A stretch of 64,000 nucleotides of DNA from assembly GCA_037349315.1 (NCBI GenBank), contig JBAIAC010000008.1, forward strand, positions 35,500,001 to 35,564,000. Reading direction: 5' to 3'. Both the position numbers and the translations under genes were made by a program. Each line of letters begins with the position of its first letter. Position 1 is the stretch's first letter. A model generated the notes under the pieces. The model saw only the letters and a program-made list of their open reading frames with translations, was not told where the DNA came from and did no database searches. The stretch comes from Chelydra serpentina. Lineage: Eukaryota; Chordata; Testudines; Chelydridae. This document shows positions 27,001-39,000 of the stretch, piece by piece.

Positions 27001-30000
27001 TGAGCACTGTACACTTGGTATTCTGTGTTGTAATTTAAATGAATATATTTGAGAATATAGAAAAACATCCAAAAATAGTTAATAAATTTCAATTGGTAGT
27101 CTATTGTTTAACTGTGTGATTAAAACTGCGATTAATCGCAATTAGTTTTTTTAATCATGATTAATTTTTTTGAGTTAATCGGATGAGTTAACTGCGATTA
27201 ATCGACAGCCCTAATTTATGGCAACACGTAACAGGATATAATAAAATCTGTTAAATGTCATCTGACCAGTTGTATAGACAAGTGGCATGCATAGTTTGGA
27301 ACTGTTATTATCATATCCGTATACACAGAAACAAATAGTAGATCAGAACATTAATTGAAAACAAAAAGCTTCCCTAGAAAGCCCTGTGCATTTCTTCTGA
27401 ATTTCTGTGTACAATCTCCCAAAAGGGCTTATTCTAATCTTTGAATATATATTTTTCAAAACTGTTTACATCTAATGTAAAAAATTACTCTTTGAGCCAA
27501 ACTTTCAAAGGGTACCAGAGTCCCAGGTCAAGGTGCAGAGCAGTTGTGTAACAGTCCCCTCAGGACCACTATTCCCTCTAAGCTGTGCGCGTGTGCGCGC
27601 GCACACAAATCCTAAACCCTGCACACACGGCGAAACACTGCGTGCACAAAACTTTGCACAGAAGCACAACAATGTGCATAGAAGAAATTTTTTGCACACA
27701 CGGCCTGTCAAAAATTTGCACAGAAGAAATGTTTTGCGCACACGGACTGTCAAAAATTAGAGGGAACATTGCTCAGGACTGAACCATAGGATAACTGCAC
27801 ATTCAAAGACTATTTAACTAGCACAACTGCAGTTCTTGCAGATACATTTGTGGTTGCAGTTTCGCAAATACACTTTTGTGTGTGAACCTTGAGACTCCAT
27901 TTTGCGCACACCTAACAAAATCATTAAAATATACGGCCGAACGGATCCTCAGCTGGTGTAAATCATCCCAGGTACACTTACTCGGATGAGACTAGGCCGA
28001 TTTATACCAGCAGAAGATCAGGTCTTGGTCATTGTTATTTTTCTGAAACATCACTTTAAAGATAATTTCCTACCTTCAACATAGTACTGCCGACTCAACT
28101 TGACTTCACAGTAATTTGGTATTGTTTTCATGGTCACGTAGATGTGTTGTGCTACATTGACTTCAAAGCAATTAAACTGCACATGCACCTGTTTAAAACA
28201 TGCATTTAAAATCAAGTTTTTCCATAATTTCCAGAACACATAAGGTACACAATATCATAGGTCTAAGCAATGAGTCACTTTTGTTTAAAGTGGCTTCTAT
28301 TTACAACACCCTGTACGTTCTTAGAGATCATATGATTGAGAAGAATGTAAAAAAAATAAACACAGACATTATTTTCAGAAGGGATTTGCAAGAGTTTCAT
28401 AATTTCTGATCCAAACTGAGCTAGATTTTGACATTGGATACATAGATTTGGTACACGTCGTTGCTGGCAGAACAAATTCCAATGTGAAATCTGACCTTTC
28501 CATCAGAGGCCTCTAAAAGGTCATAAATTGTTTCTCAGATTTCAGACTCTCTTACATGTGTATTAGAGGTAAAAATTTACAATAATTACATTAATTTCAT
28601 CCAGGAGTTATTCATTTTCAGTCTGCGGCCTGGAATTGAGGGCAGTAAGGATCAACTGAGGTCACCAGTTCTATTTACTGGATGTAAGCCAAGAAAAGCT
28701 GTTGGGAAGTGCACAGAAAATTTACCTCAATTTCAATGATACAGGCAGTTCATGGCCAACTGAATGGTGCACTAGGGTATGTTTGATCACAGGATAATAT
28801 TACAGTAATAGAGGCAAAACACTATTCTGATGAAAGCAACCTCATTTCAACTATCATGAGGCAATATGGTCCTTTCACAACATATACACAAGCACAAGAA
28901 ATAACATGCTTGTGATATTAATAAAACCTATAATCTACCAGTCATTAAAATCAAAAAATCATTTCATTTTCCACATAGTAGGTCAGATTTACAAAGACAC
29001 TAATTCTGGATTCAGTCTGGCCCTGCAATTTATTTTGCAGTTGAAATTAATACCACCTGACCATCTAAGGTAAGTAACTAATACACACATACTTAGATGT
29101 CTAAGTGACATGTTCCATAAGCAATTGCAGGTTCAAAATGCCATGCACAAGCACAAAATGAAAGCTCATGTTGAGGCTGGTTTGAAAACTAGGCTCTGTA
29201 AAGCGCACTACCTCTTGCAAAATGATAAATGAAGCAAGTATTAAAGGTGGTAAAGAAGGGGGTCTATATGTTATAAAGAAGTGATGCAATTTGAGTCATA
29301 TTTTCCTATCAGCAGGTTTTCAGGTAACATAATAGAAGTATAATCATCATGTACACAGTTTGGCAAAGTCAGTGGTGGGATGAAGAAAAGAGAGGCATTA
29401 AATGTATTCTTGTTTTTTTTCCTCCAAAGGCTCACAATATTTTTATGCTAAGCAAATCAAAAAGAGGGAGCCTACCTTCCTTCCACCAAGCTTGTTGCTT
29501 GTTTTTCTAGAAAATCTCACATTCACACACTGAGACTGCTGCGTGTTCACTGACAGAGAACAGATTTCCAGACCACGAATATTTTCTGAAATTAATTTTT
29601 AAATATGTTTTAAAAGGCTGATGCTCCAACATCTTAACAAAACATAAACTAAACTACAAAACTTGCAGTGCATTCATAGGGTTTCCTTCAATGTGCAAGA
29701 TACAGAGATTAAAGCACTGATTCTGCAAACCCTTATGAACAGGCTTAACTTTAAGCACATAAGTAGTCCCATTAACGTTAAGTTAATCACAAGATTTTGC
29801 AGGAGTGGTACCTAAATAAATGCATTAATAAAAGAGGAGGGGAATTAGATTAACAATACCTCAGAAATAGCTATGATACTGAACTCCTTTTTTATACCTG
29901 CTTCACTAAAAGAAAAATAAAGAAAAGACATCTCAGCAACTAGGAACTGAGGAAAAACGTATTAGAATAGCTAGTGATAAAGAACAGGTTAGGGAATACT

Positions 30001-33000
30001 CAAAAAAACAAAACAAATATGAATCTGCCAGACTTGACAATATATAGCCTGGAATATTAAGAGAATTAGCAAATTAATATATAATTGACAATTATTTTAA
30101 TAGTCATAAAAATAGGGCAGTATTGCCTGAGAAGACTGGAGAAAGTAAATTTACTTCAAAAAAGTAAAGAAGAGTGATCCTGGCAATTACTATCCCATAA
30201 GTTTAACTTCCATCCCTAGCACAAAAAGACCTGGGCCACAGAATTCAAATCCAAGGGCTTGACTCTGGAAAGTGACAGAGGTGCTTAAATTTACGCACTT
30301 GACTTTAATCAGGCTATTCACAGTTTGCAAAGTTAAGCATATGAATAAGTCTTTGTAAGGTCAGAGTCCATATTTGGATCTGAATGCACACCATTCCAAA
30401 GCTCAGAGGGCTTGGACCCAATATTCTGGTTGGAATGCATCCTTATCCATGGGGAAATAAAGGAGTAAGTCATGAAAGAAAAAAATAGTGAAACATCTAG
30501 AAGGTCAGAGAATTGTCCACATAAATAGAAAGGACTTACAAAGAATAGCTCATGCCAAAAACCTTGATTACTCTTATTTTATTTTTAGACAGAATTACAA
30601 CTTTAGGCCACAATACTATAGCTGCTTTTGTGTGGGTAGACTGTTGGGCCATCATGAAGTCAATAGAGCATCAGACAGGCACAAAGATATACCTATAGAA
30701 AGGCAGTGATAGGCTCAATATTTTAGTGGAAGAAGGGAAAGCATTAATTGTAATATACTTGGGGTGCAATCCTTGTTCCACTGAAGTCAATGGCAAAATT
30801 CCCATTGATTTCCATAGGGCCAGGATTTCACTTTTGGATTTTAGTAAAGCAGTAGATACGCTGTTCCATAAAAATCTTACTGATATAGTTAATTCAATTC
30901 AGCTTGGATATGAACACTGCAATATGGAACAAAATCTGGCTGAAGGACTATAAACAAACAGCAAAACAAACCCCCAAATGGTTTAGTAACAAATCTGCTG
31001 GCCTACCATCAAGATTCAGTGTCCCTTTAATGCTTAAGTGAAGAGAGCATTGGCTTCCCTGTACACACTTCATCGCTGTTGAGAGCTTCATGCTTTTCAA
31101 TACAGTAGAAGATAAAGAGGCAGGAGCATCACGGCAGAAACTGTTAAAAATACCAGCTGTGAATGTCAAAAATACATATATATATATAAATCCAACTGGC
31201 CATATGGCATTTTAAAGATCACAAACATGGCCAAAAAAATCCAAAGGTGAAATCCTGGGCCTACTGAAGTCAATGGGAAATTTTGCAGCGACTTCAATGG
31301 AGCCTGGATTTCACCCCAATGTTTCTACAAGAAGAATCATGAGTGAGACAGAAGATCAAAGGCCTGAATAGCAAAACGTTTTAATTGATTGTACGTTTGG
31401 GTGGTGTTGCAGCTTCGGAAGGAAATATCCACCAGTCACAGTTCAGTGACAAACTGCCCAACTCAGAAGAGGAAAAAGACTTCCTAGCCACAATTGTAGT
31501 CACCGAACATGACTGCACTGTCAGTGCTTTTAGGCTTTCTCACAACCATTAAGTGCATTGTTTTGTGATCAGAAGAACTCTTAGATTTAGTATTTAATTC
31601 CATGGGGGCTGGTGGACTGTCTGGGCGGTGGGATGCTAAATGTCATTTTTACACAAGGGGGCACAATTGCTTTCCTATTCATGGGCAAACATTTCATACC
31701 TATAGGATTTTCTTTGCTCTTCAGACCACGAAGCTCACAATCAGTAATAACTGTGGGGCATATTTATCATGGCTGAGGTTTTGTTCATGATGTAGATAGT
31801 GGTTCATTTCTACATCCAAGACATATTGACTATTTCTTCCTTTATTTTCCTTCTCAGAGTTGTGCATCTCCTACACATCACTGCTTGGGTCTCCATGCCA
31901 ATCCTATGTGAGACTATTGTGGGAAGCCAAGAGGGATTGAGTGATGGTCGTGTGGCCTCAAAATCCCATGCAACTTGCTGGGCATCAGCAGCTCTTTGCA
32001 ACCTCTCCAACCCCCCTAGCTCCCACCCAGGGCCAGCACTACCATTAGGCGACCCTAGCTGGTCGCCTAGGGCGCCAGGATTTGGGGGGCAGCATCTCAG
32101 GTCCCTCAGCGGCCACCGGGGGGAGAGGCTGCTGCCGAAATGCCACCAAGATCCCCGGCAGCCGAAGAAGCTGCCGCCGAAGTGCTGCCGAGAACCCCGG
32201 CGGCCGAAGAAGCTGCCGCCGAAGACTCCAGCGGCACTTCGGCGGCAGCCTCTCCCGCTGCCGCCTAGGGCGGCAAAAGAGCTGGAGCCGCCCCTGCCCC
32301 CACCACATAGAGCATGATTATTCAGGATTTGTGCAGGCAGAGTTGATTGCACCCCTCATGTATTTGTTATGCTTTTCTATCTAAAAGATGTTGTCTTGCA
32401 ATCATGGGTGAAGAATACCTGATTAATCAGACTTTGGTATAGATCTGTAATTACATGGGTAGTGTTCTGAAGTGAGGAATTTTAACACATACCCCCCTAG
32501 AGGTGTTTGAATGAGTTCCTGGGCTGTATTTGCTGAAATCTGCATTGCAATACATTGGCTTTGCCACATATGCTGCAGCACCACTTCATTTCAGCTGTGT
32601 TAGTACATAACAATGCAATGATTAGTAATATTAATCATTTCTACAGAACTATAGGAGTGCATGGCACTGGCCATACAAATAAAAGACAAGGTGCCTTCCC
32701 CAACCAGTTTACAATCTAAGGGCTAAAATGTGTCCTTTGGGTATGTGGTCAAGAATAGCTTCCACACATGTATGTCTATTTGCTCACATGGAAGGTGAAT
32801 GAGCCATGTCCATAACACTGACCCTACAGAGGGAGGCGAGGGGTGGAGGGAGAAAGACACGGGCACGTCATCTTCCTACCAATGATGCCGAGAATCACTG
32901 ATATATTAAGACTCAGAGGCATTATTATCTCCTGAGCACAGTCCCCATTAATCTGTGGGATTCTCACTTTAAGAGGGAGTTTCAGCAGCTGCTGTTGGCA

Positions 33001-36000
33001 GGGGAAGCCCATCATCATGGATCTACGAGGCCAAACTGACACCTGGAGCAAATGTGTGCATCTCTGTTGATTTCAGTGGAATAGTACCCACTTACATTGG
33101 GTCTGAATTTGACCCCAAATAGAAGAGGGCTATATATCAAAGGCAACCACAATACATAAATACATTCTCCACTCCTTTACTCTGATTTTATGCCCTTGGA
33201 ACTCCACTGAACTCAATGGAGATACACTAATGTAAAAACAGTGGAAAAGAGTGGAAAATCAGGCCCTTTACCCTAGTTCACATAATTTCAGAGCTACCTA
33301 GTATTTAAAAATATGAATCCTAGATGGCATTCAGCTTTAGTTGCAGCTCTTCAAGTAGAAAAAATTGCTGCAAAATCCAGAGATCTTTTCTTGGACAGCA
33401 TTGTCTGACATGTGATTGTTCATATTCTGTCATGACAGCCCAGTCCAGGCTGCACTGTTTTCATATGAGCAAATTATTAAACAATGAATCAAATAATCAA
33501 TTTGTAGGCATCTGGAGGATAATAGGGTTATAAGTAAGGCTACAGTATTATCACGGAGGTCGCGGAAGTCATGGAATCCGTGACTTCCAAAGACCTCTGT
33601 GACTTCAGCCCTGGTGGCTGGGAGCTACAGGGTCCCGCTGCCTCCCACAGCAGCAGGGAGCTGTGAGTACCCTCACTGCCTGAAGCAGCAGGCCCCCCAA
33701 GCTATCAGATGCCATGGGCAGTGGGGGTACCCTGTAGCTCCCAGGCGCCGCAGGCAGGGAGGTACCCCACTGCTCCCAGCTGCTGCAGGGGAAAAGGGGA
33801 TCCCTGCAGATCCCCACCAGTAGCGGCAGCAGGGGGACCCCGGTAGCTTCTCGGCCGCCACCGCAGGGAAGGGGGACACTGGCAGCTCCCTGACGCTGCC
33901 ACAGGGTAGGTAGACCCCGGCAGCTTCCCACCACCACCGCAGGGCTGGGGGTTCCTGCCGCTCTCCGCAGCACCACAATGCTGTGGTGGGGCAAGGGGAT
34001 CCTCACAGCTCCCTGGCTGTCGCTGCGGGGTAGGGGGACCCTGGAAGCTCCCTGCCCCTGAGGTGGGGCAGGGTGACCTCCGCAGCTCCCCACTGCCATG
34101 GCGGAGCTGAGGGACCCCCACAGCTTCCCACCGTGGCAGAAGCAGGGGGACACTGACAGCTCCTCACTGCTTCTGTGGGATAGGGGGACCCCCACAGCTC
34201 CCTGCCGCCATGGCAGGGCAAGGAGACCCTCCCCACCATGACCTGTCTGTGACTTTTACTAAAAATATCCAAGACAAAATCTTAGCCTTACTTATAAGGA
34301 ATAGTCATCATGGATTTGTCAAGAATAAATCATGCCAAACCAACTTCATTTCCTTCTTTGATAGGATTACTGACCTAGTGTATAAGGGGAAAGCAGTAGA
34401 TGTGATATACCTTGATTTTAGTAAGGCTTTTGACACAGTTCTGCAAGACATTCTCATAATCAAACTAGGGAAATGTGGTCTGGATTAATTTATGACAAGG
34501 TGGATGCACAACTGATTGAAAGACCATACTCAAAGAGTAGTTTTCAATAGTTTGCTGTCAAACTGGGAGGGCATATCTAGTGGGATTCTGCAGGGGTCAC
34601 TCCTGAGTCTGGTACTATTCAATATTTTCATTAATGACTTGGATAATGGAGTAGAGTGTTTGCTTATAAAATCTGCAGATGACACCAAGCTGGGAGGGGT
34701 TGCAAGCTTCAAAATAATCTTGACAAATTGGAGAATTAATCTGAATTCAACAAGAAGAAATTCAATAAAGATAAATGCAAATTACTTCACTTGAGGAAGG
34801 AAAAATCAAATGCACAACTACAAAATGGGGAATAACTGTCTAGGTGGTAGTACTGCAAAAAGGATTTGTGGGTTATAGTGGACCGCAAACAATATGAATC
34901 CTCAATGTGATGCAGCTGCAAAAAAGACTAATATGATTCCGGGTTATATTAACAGGAATGTTGTATGTAAGACACAGAAGGTAATTTTCCCACTCTATAT
35001 GGCACTGGTGAGGCCCCACTGGAGTACTGTGTCCAGTTCTGGGCACCACAATTTAGGAAAGATGTGGCAAAATTGGAAAGAGCCCAGAGGAGAGCAACAA
35101 AAATTATAAAAGGTTTAGAAAACCTCAGCTATAAGGAAATGCTGAAAAAAAACTGGACATATTTAGTCTTGAGAAAAGAAGACTGAGGGGCAACCTGATA
35201 ACAGTCTCCCAATATGTTCAGGGCTGTTATAAAGAGGACGGTGATCAATTGTTCTCCATGTCCACTGAAGGTAGGACAAGAAGTAAAGGGAGATTTAGGT
35301 TAGATGTTAGGAAAAACTTTAAAGCATGGATTTTGCATGACTACATATATTTTGTTTCAGAATAAATGGTCAGTAGAGGGAAGAACTGACAGAAAAAAAG
35401 AAGAATTCCCTTCCTGTAAATGTTCTCAGACACTCCTGATATCAGAACTATGAGACTGCAAGTATCCACCCTATTTATTTCTGACTAATTCTTCAACATC
35501 ATAAGCGCTATCTTTATCATCTCTGTTATTTTTCCCCCTCATTAGACAGTAAGCTTTAGAGAGTACACACACTTCTTTACATTCCTGATTAGTAATTTGA
35601 CCTACACTACAGGACAGCTGAAAGATACACTTTTCTCCACAGTGCAAGTGCAACCTACATTTGGCCTCAACATGAAATATAACTATAATTATGGTTATAA
35701 TCCCTCTATCCTAGTGTTTTGTTAATAGAAATAATGCTAATTATGGACACTTAATCTGATGGTCTGTCAGGCATCTGCAAGGGCTTGCTTTTCAGCATGA
35801 ACACAATTTCCATGTGGTTTTGCCACCAGCCCAGCCACAGCTGACTCTTGTTATATGATGATGTAGCAAGCAAACAAGAAATGTCTGATATCTGGCAGCT
35901 TGGAACAACTCAACCCTTTGCAGACTTGAACTGAAGAAACTATGGTTGTGAGGTGAATAAGGAACGGACATATATTATTTCAATCATTTGAAGCCTGGGG

Positions 36001-39000
36001 CAAGAAGCTCAAATTAGACAATAACCTTAATCAGAGGACATACAAGGTAAATTAATCACAGATACAATCTGACATCCTAGCACAGTTCTCATTATTTTTA
36101 ACCTGAAATTTCGCCCTTATAAGTGTTCTAAAGTATTTAGTATACTTGCAGTATATCTCCAAATATATCTAAAGGTATATTAAAACTGCTTCACAGGGAT
36201 ATGAACCCATAAAGCCATTTTGCACAGCACTTGTAAATTTACCCCACCATTTTCTGGATCAATTTATCATGAGGGGGGGGGCGGAGGGATAGCTCAGTGG
36301 TTTGAACATTGGCCTGCTAAACCCAGGGTTGTGAGTTCAATCCTTGAGGGGGCCATTTAGGGATCTGGGGCAAAAATTGGGCTTTGAGCAGGGTGTTGGA
36401 CTAGATGACCTCCTAAGGTCCCTTCCAACCCTGATATTCTATGATTCTATGATGATTCCACATCAACTTGTTATACTCCCACATGAAGACAACTGAAGTT
36501 CAACTTGTGGTTAATGAATAGCAAAATATACTTGCTACATACACCAGTTCTGAAGGTAACTAGATTTTCAAGTTGACAATGTCCGTTTAAAATAGATATC
36601 ACCGTGTAGTAAATTCTGAAAAGTTTTGCACTCATGTTTTCATGGATTCATAGATTCCAAGGTTAGAAGGGACCATTGTGATCATCTAGTCTGACCTCCT
36701 GTATAACACAGGCCTTAGAACTTCCCCCAAAATAATACTTAGAACATAAGCTTTTAGAAAAACTTCCAATCTTGAAGTCAAAATTGCCAGTGATGGAGAA
36801 TCCTCCATGACCAAACTGTTCCAATGGTAATTAACCTCACTGTTAAAAAATTATGCCTTATTTCCAGTCTGAATATGTCTAGCTTCAATTTCCAGCTGTT
36901 GGATTGTGTTATACTTTTGTCTTCTATGTTGAAGAGCCCACTATTAAATATTTGTTCCCCATATAAGTACCTATAGACGGTGATCAAGTCACCCCTTAAC
37001 TGTTTCTTTAAGATAAACAGATTGAGCTCCTTAAGTGTATCGCTATAAGGCATGTTTCCTAATCTTTTAATCATTTATGTTGCTCTTCTTTGAACCCTCT
37101 CCAATTTATCAGCACCCTTTCTGAGTTGTGGACACCAGAACTGGACACAGTATTTCAGCAGCAGCTGCATAGTGCCAAATACAGACATAAAATAACCTCT
37201 CTCCTCCTTCTTGAGATTCCTCTTTTTATGTGTCTAAGCATTGCATTAGCCTTTTGGCCACAGTGTTGCACTGGGAGCTCATGTTCAGCTTATCATCCAC
37301 CATGACTCCCAAATCTTTGTCTGACTCCTTCCCCGGACAGAGTCTCTCATCTCTCAGAGTATGACCTACATTCTTTGTTCCTAGATGCATACATTCAAAT
37401 TTAGCCAAAAAAATGCATATTGGTTGCTTGTGCCCAGCATACGAAGATATCCAGACTGCTCACTCTACATGACTTGTCCTCTTCATTATTTATCACACCC
37501 CCAATGTTCGTGTAATCTGCAACATTTATTATGGATTGTTTTATGTTTTCTTCCCAAGTCAATGAAAAAAATGGTAAATGGTGTAGGACCAAGATATCGC
37601 ACCATTTTAAACTTTCCGGAATATTGGATTACACAGTGATGCACAGATGCCAAACCCTTTTTATGACAAAAATCCAATTGTATAAGCATTATTATTGAAT
37701 GGACATCATCAAGTTGAAATCTAATCAGTTTTTAAAAAATGAATTAAAAGTAATTTCATCTATTACACTTGTTCCTAAATTCTCATGAGCCCCAATTTTT
37801 ATGGGGATTTTACCATCACATTTTCTTATTTATAAACTGTATTTTCTCTCTCCTTTTTCTGACAAAAGACCCACATAAAAAAGGGGGAAACCAAGACCTC
37901 AATCCTGAGAACATTTACACATCTGCTTAATTTTACTCACATGAGAAGTCCCACTGAAGACAATAGGATCTCTCACATAGTTATAATTAAGTGCATGGTT
38001 GATTTTTTTGCAAAATTTGTGCTCAAGATTGCAACCTCTGTGAGACAGAGCCCATCTTTTGGCTATGTAGGAGTACAGTGTGTTGTACCTTAGGGCTCTA
38101 ATACCTGATTGGGGCCATTTTAGCTGATTTTACAATATAAATAATATACAATAATAATAAATGACTGGCTAGACAGGGGGAACAGTGGAAATGACAGTAC
38201 ACAAAGTGCTGTCAGATGCACAAATGAAACACAATGAGGACAAAGAGAAAAAGTTATTTTCTAATCTCTTCCGCTTCTAGTCATCCTTGCGCGTCTTGTA
38301 ATAATGATAGTGGGTACAAATTTTCAGACAAAAGTGTGATATAGGCTCTGATCCTGCTACTGGCTCTGCTTGGCTGGACCCTCACATCCAAACGGAATTC
38401 CTTGCAGAACTGGGCCTTCAGTTCAGGGACACTATCTACCTCTGTGTTTGTATAGTGCCTAGCACAATCTAATTCTGGGAACAAACAAACTAAATAAATG
38501 TTACAAGTGTCCTTCCCTTTAAGGCCAAAACATCATGCTAAAGGGCTTCCTCAGCCTGCCCAAAGAAAGGATAATATGGCTTGCTTCAACCAAGGCAGAG
38601 TACAGCGTCAAAGCCCCCGTTACTTCTATCAGCTCCTGCGCTTCCTTCTGTGAGGGCTACAGAATTCAGTCTTCAGGGAATCAGATACCTAATCCCATAG
38701 GTGCTGGAACTAGGGTTGCTTGGGATGCTACTGCACCCCCTGGCTTGAAGTGGCTTCCATCATATACAGGGTTTAGAGTTTGGTTCAATGGCTCTCAGCA
38801 GCCCCACAATACAAATTGTTTCAACACTCTGCCTTATCCTAAGTGAGACTCACTGGTACCTGCCACAAGAACCTGACAGTCCATTCATGCTGGTCAGCAA
38901 CATGCTGCAAGAATGCTTGGCTGTTTGAGAAGGCAGATGGGGTGGGCAGATGTTTTAACCCCATCCCTTCCAAAGCTTTGCAGATTCTCTTCACCCTATC

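Larger units (their letters stand above)
25805..27213. mobile_element. hAT derivative with inverted transposase segments
   Basis: The right end is AATCGACAGCCCTA. The left end lacks the matching terminus. A minus-strand transposase fragment (25922-26371) is followed by a plus-strand copy of the same 3' region (about 26440-26605), so the element folds back on itself. Its right arm matches 50640-50960 of the element at 49.9 kb. A Penelope-like tail interrupts it at 26634-26762. Confidence 0.65.

Noticed and set aside
31799..32352. 172- and 180-codon frames on both strands
   Set aside because: They run through the GC-rich hAT MITE at 32028-32296.
32880..33042. Possible receptor exon on the minus strand with good splice sites ([12 protein letters not shown])
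   Set aside because: Its phase does not fit: exon b ends in phase 1, and entering here in phase 1 hits a stop. The exons on either side already join perfectly without it.
33605..34195. 196-codon minus frame
   Set aside because: Lies in the GC-rich array of a hAT MITE. Overlapping frames are open too, and the content is low-complexity.
36282..36360. tRNA gene
   Set aside because: A and B boxes are present, but the sequence is the head of a SINE with a CR1 tail, and no complete cloverleaf with acceptor pairing is evident.
38535..38846. 103-codon plus frame
   Set aside because: Overlaps the CATAGGTGCTGGAAC MITE; the translated text is transposon.
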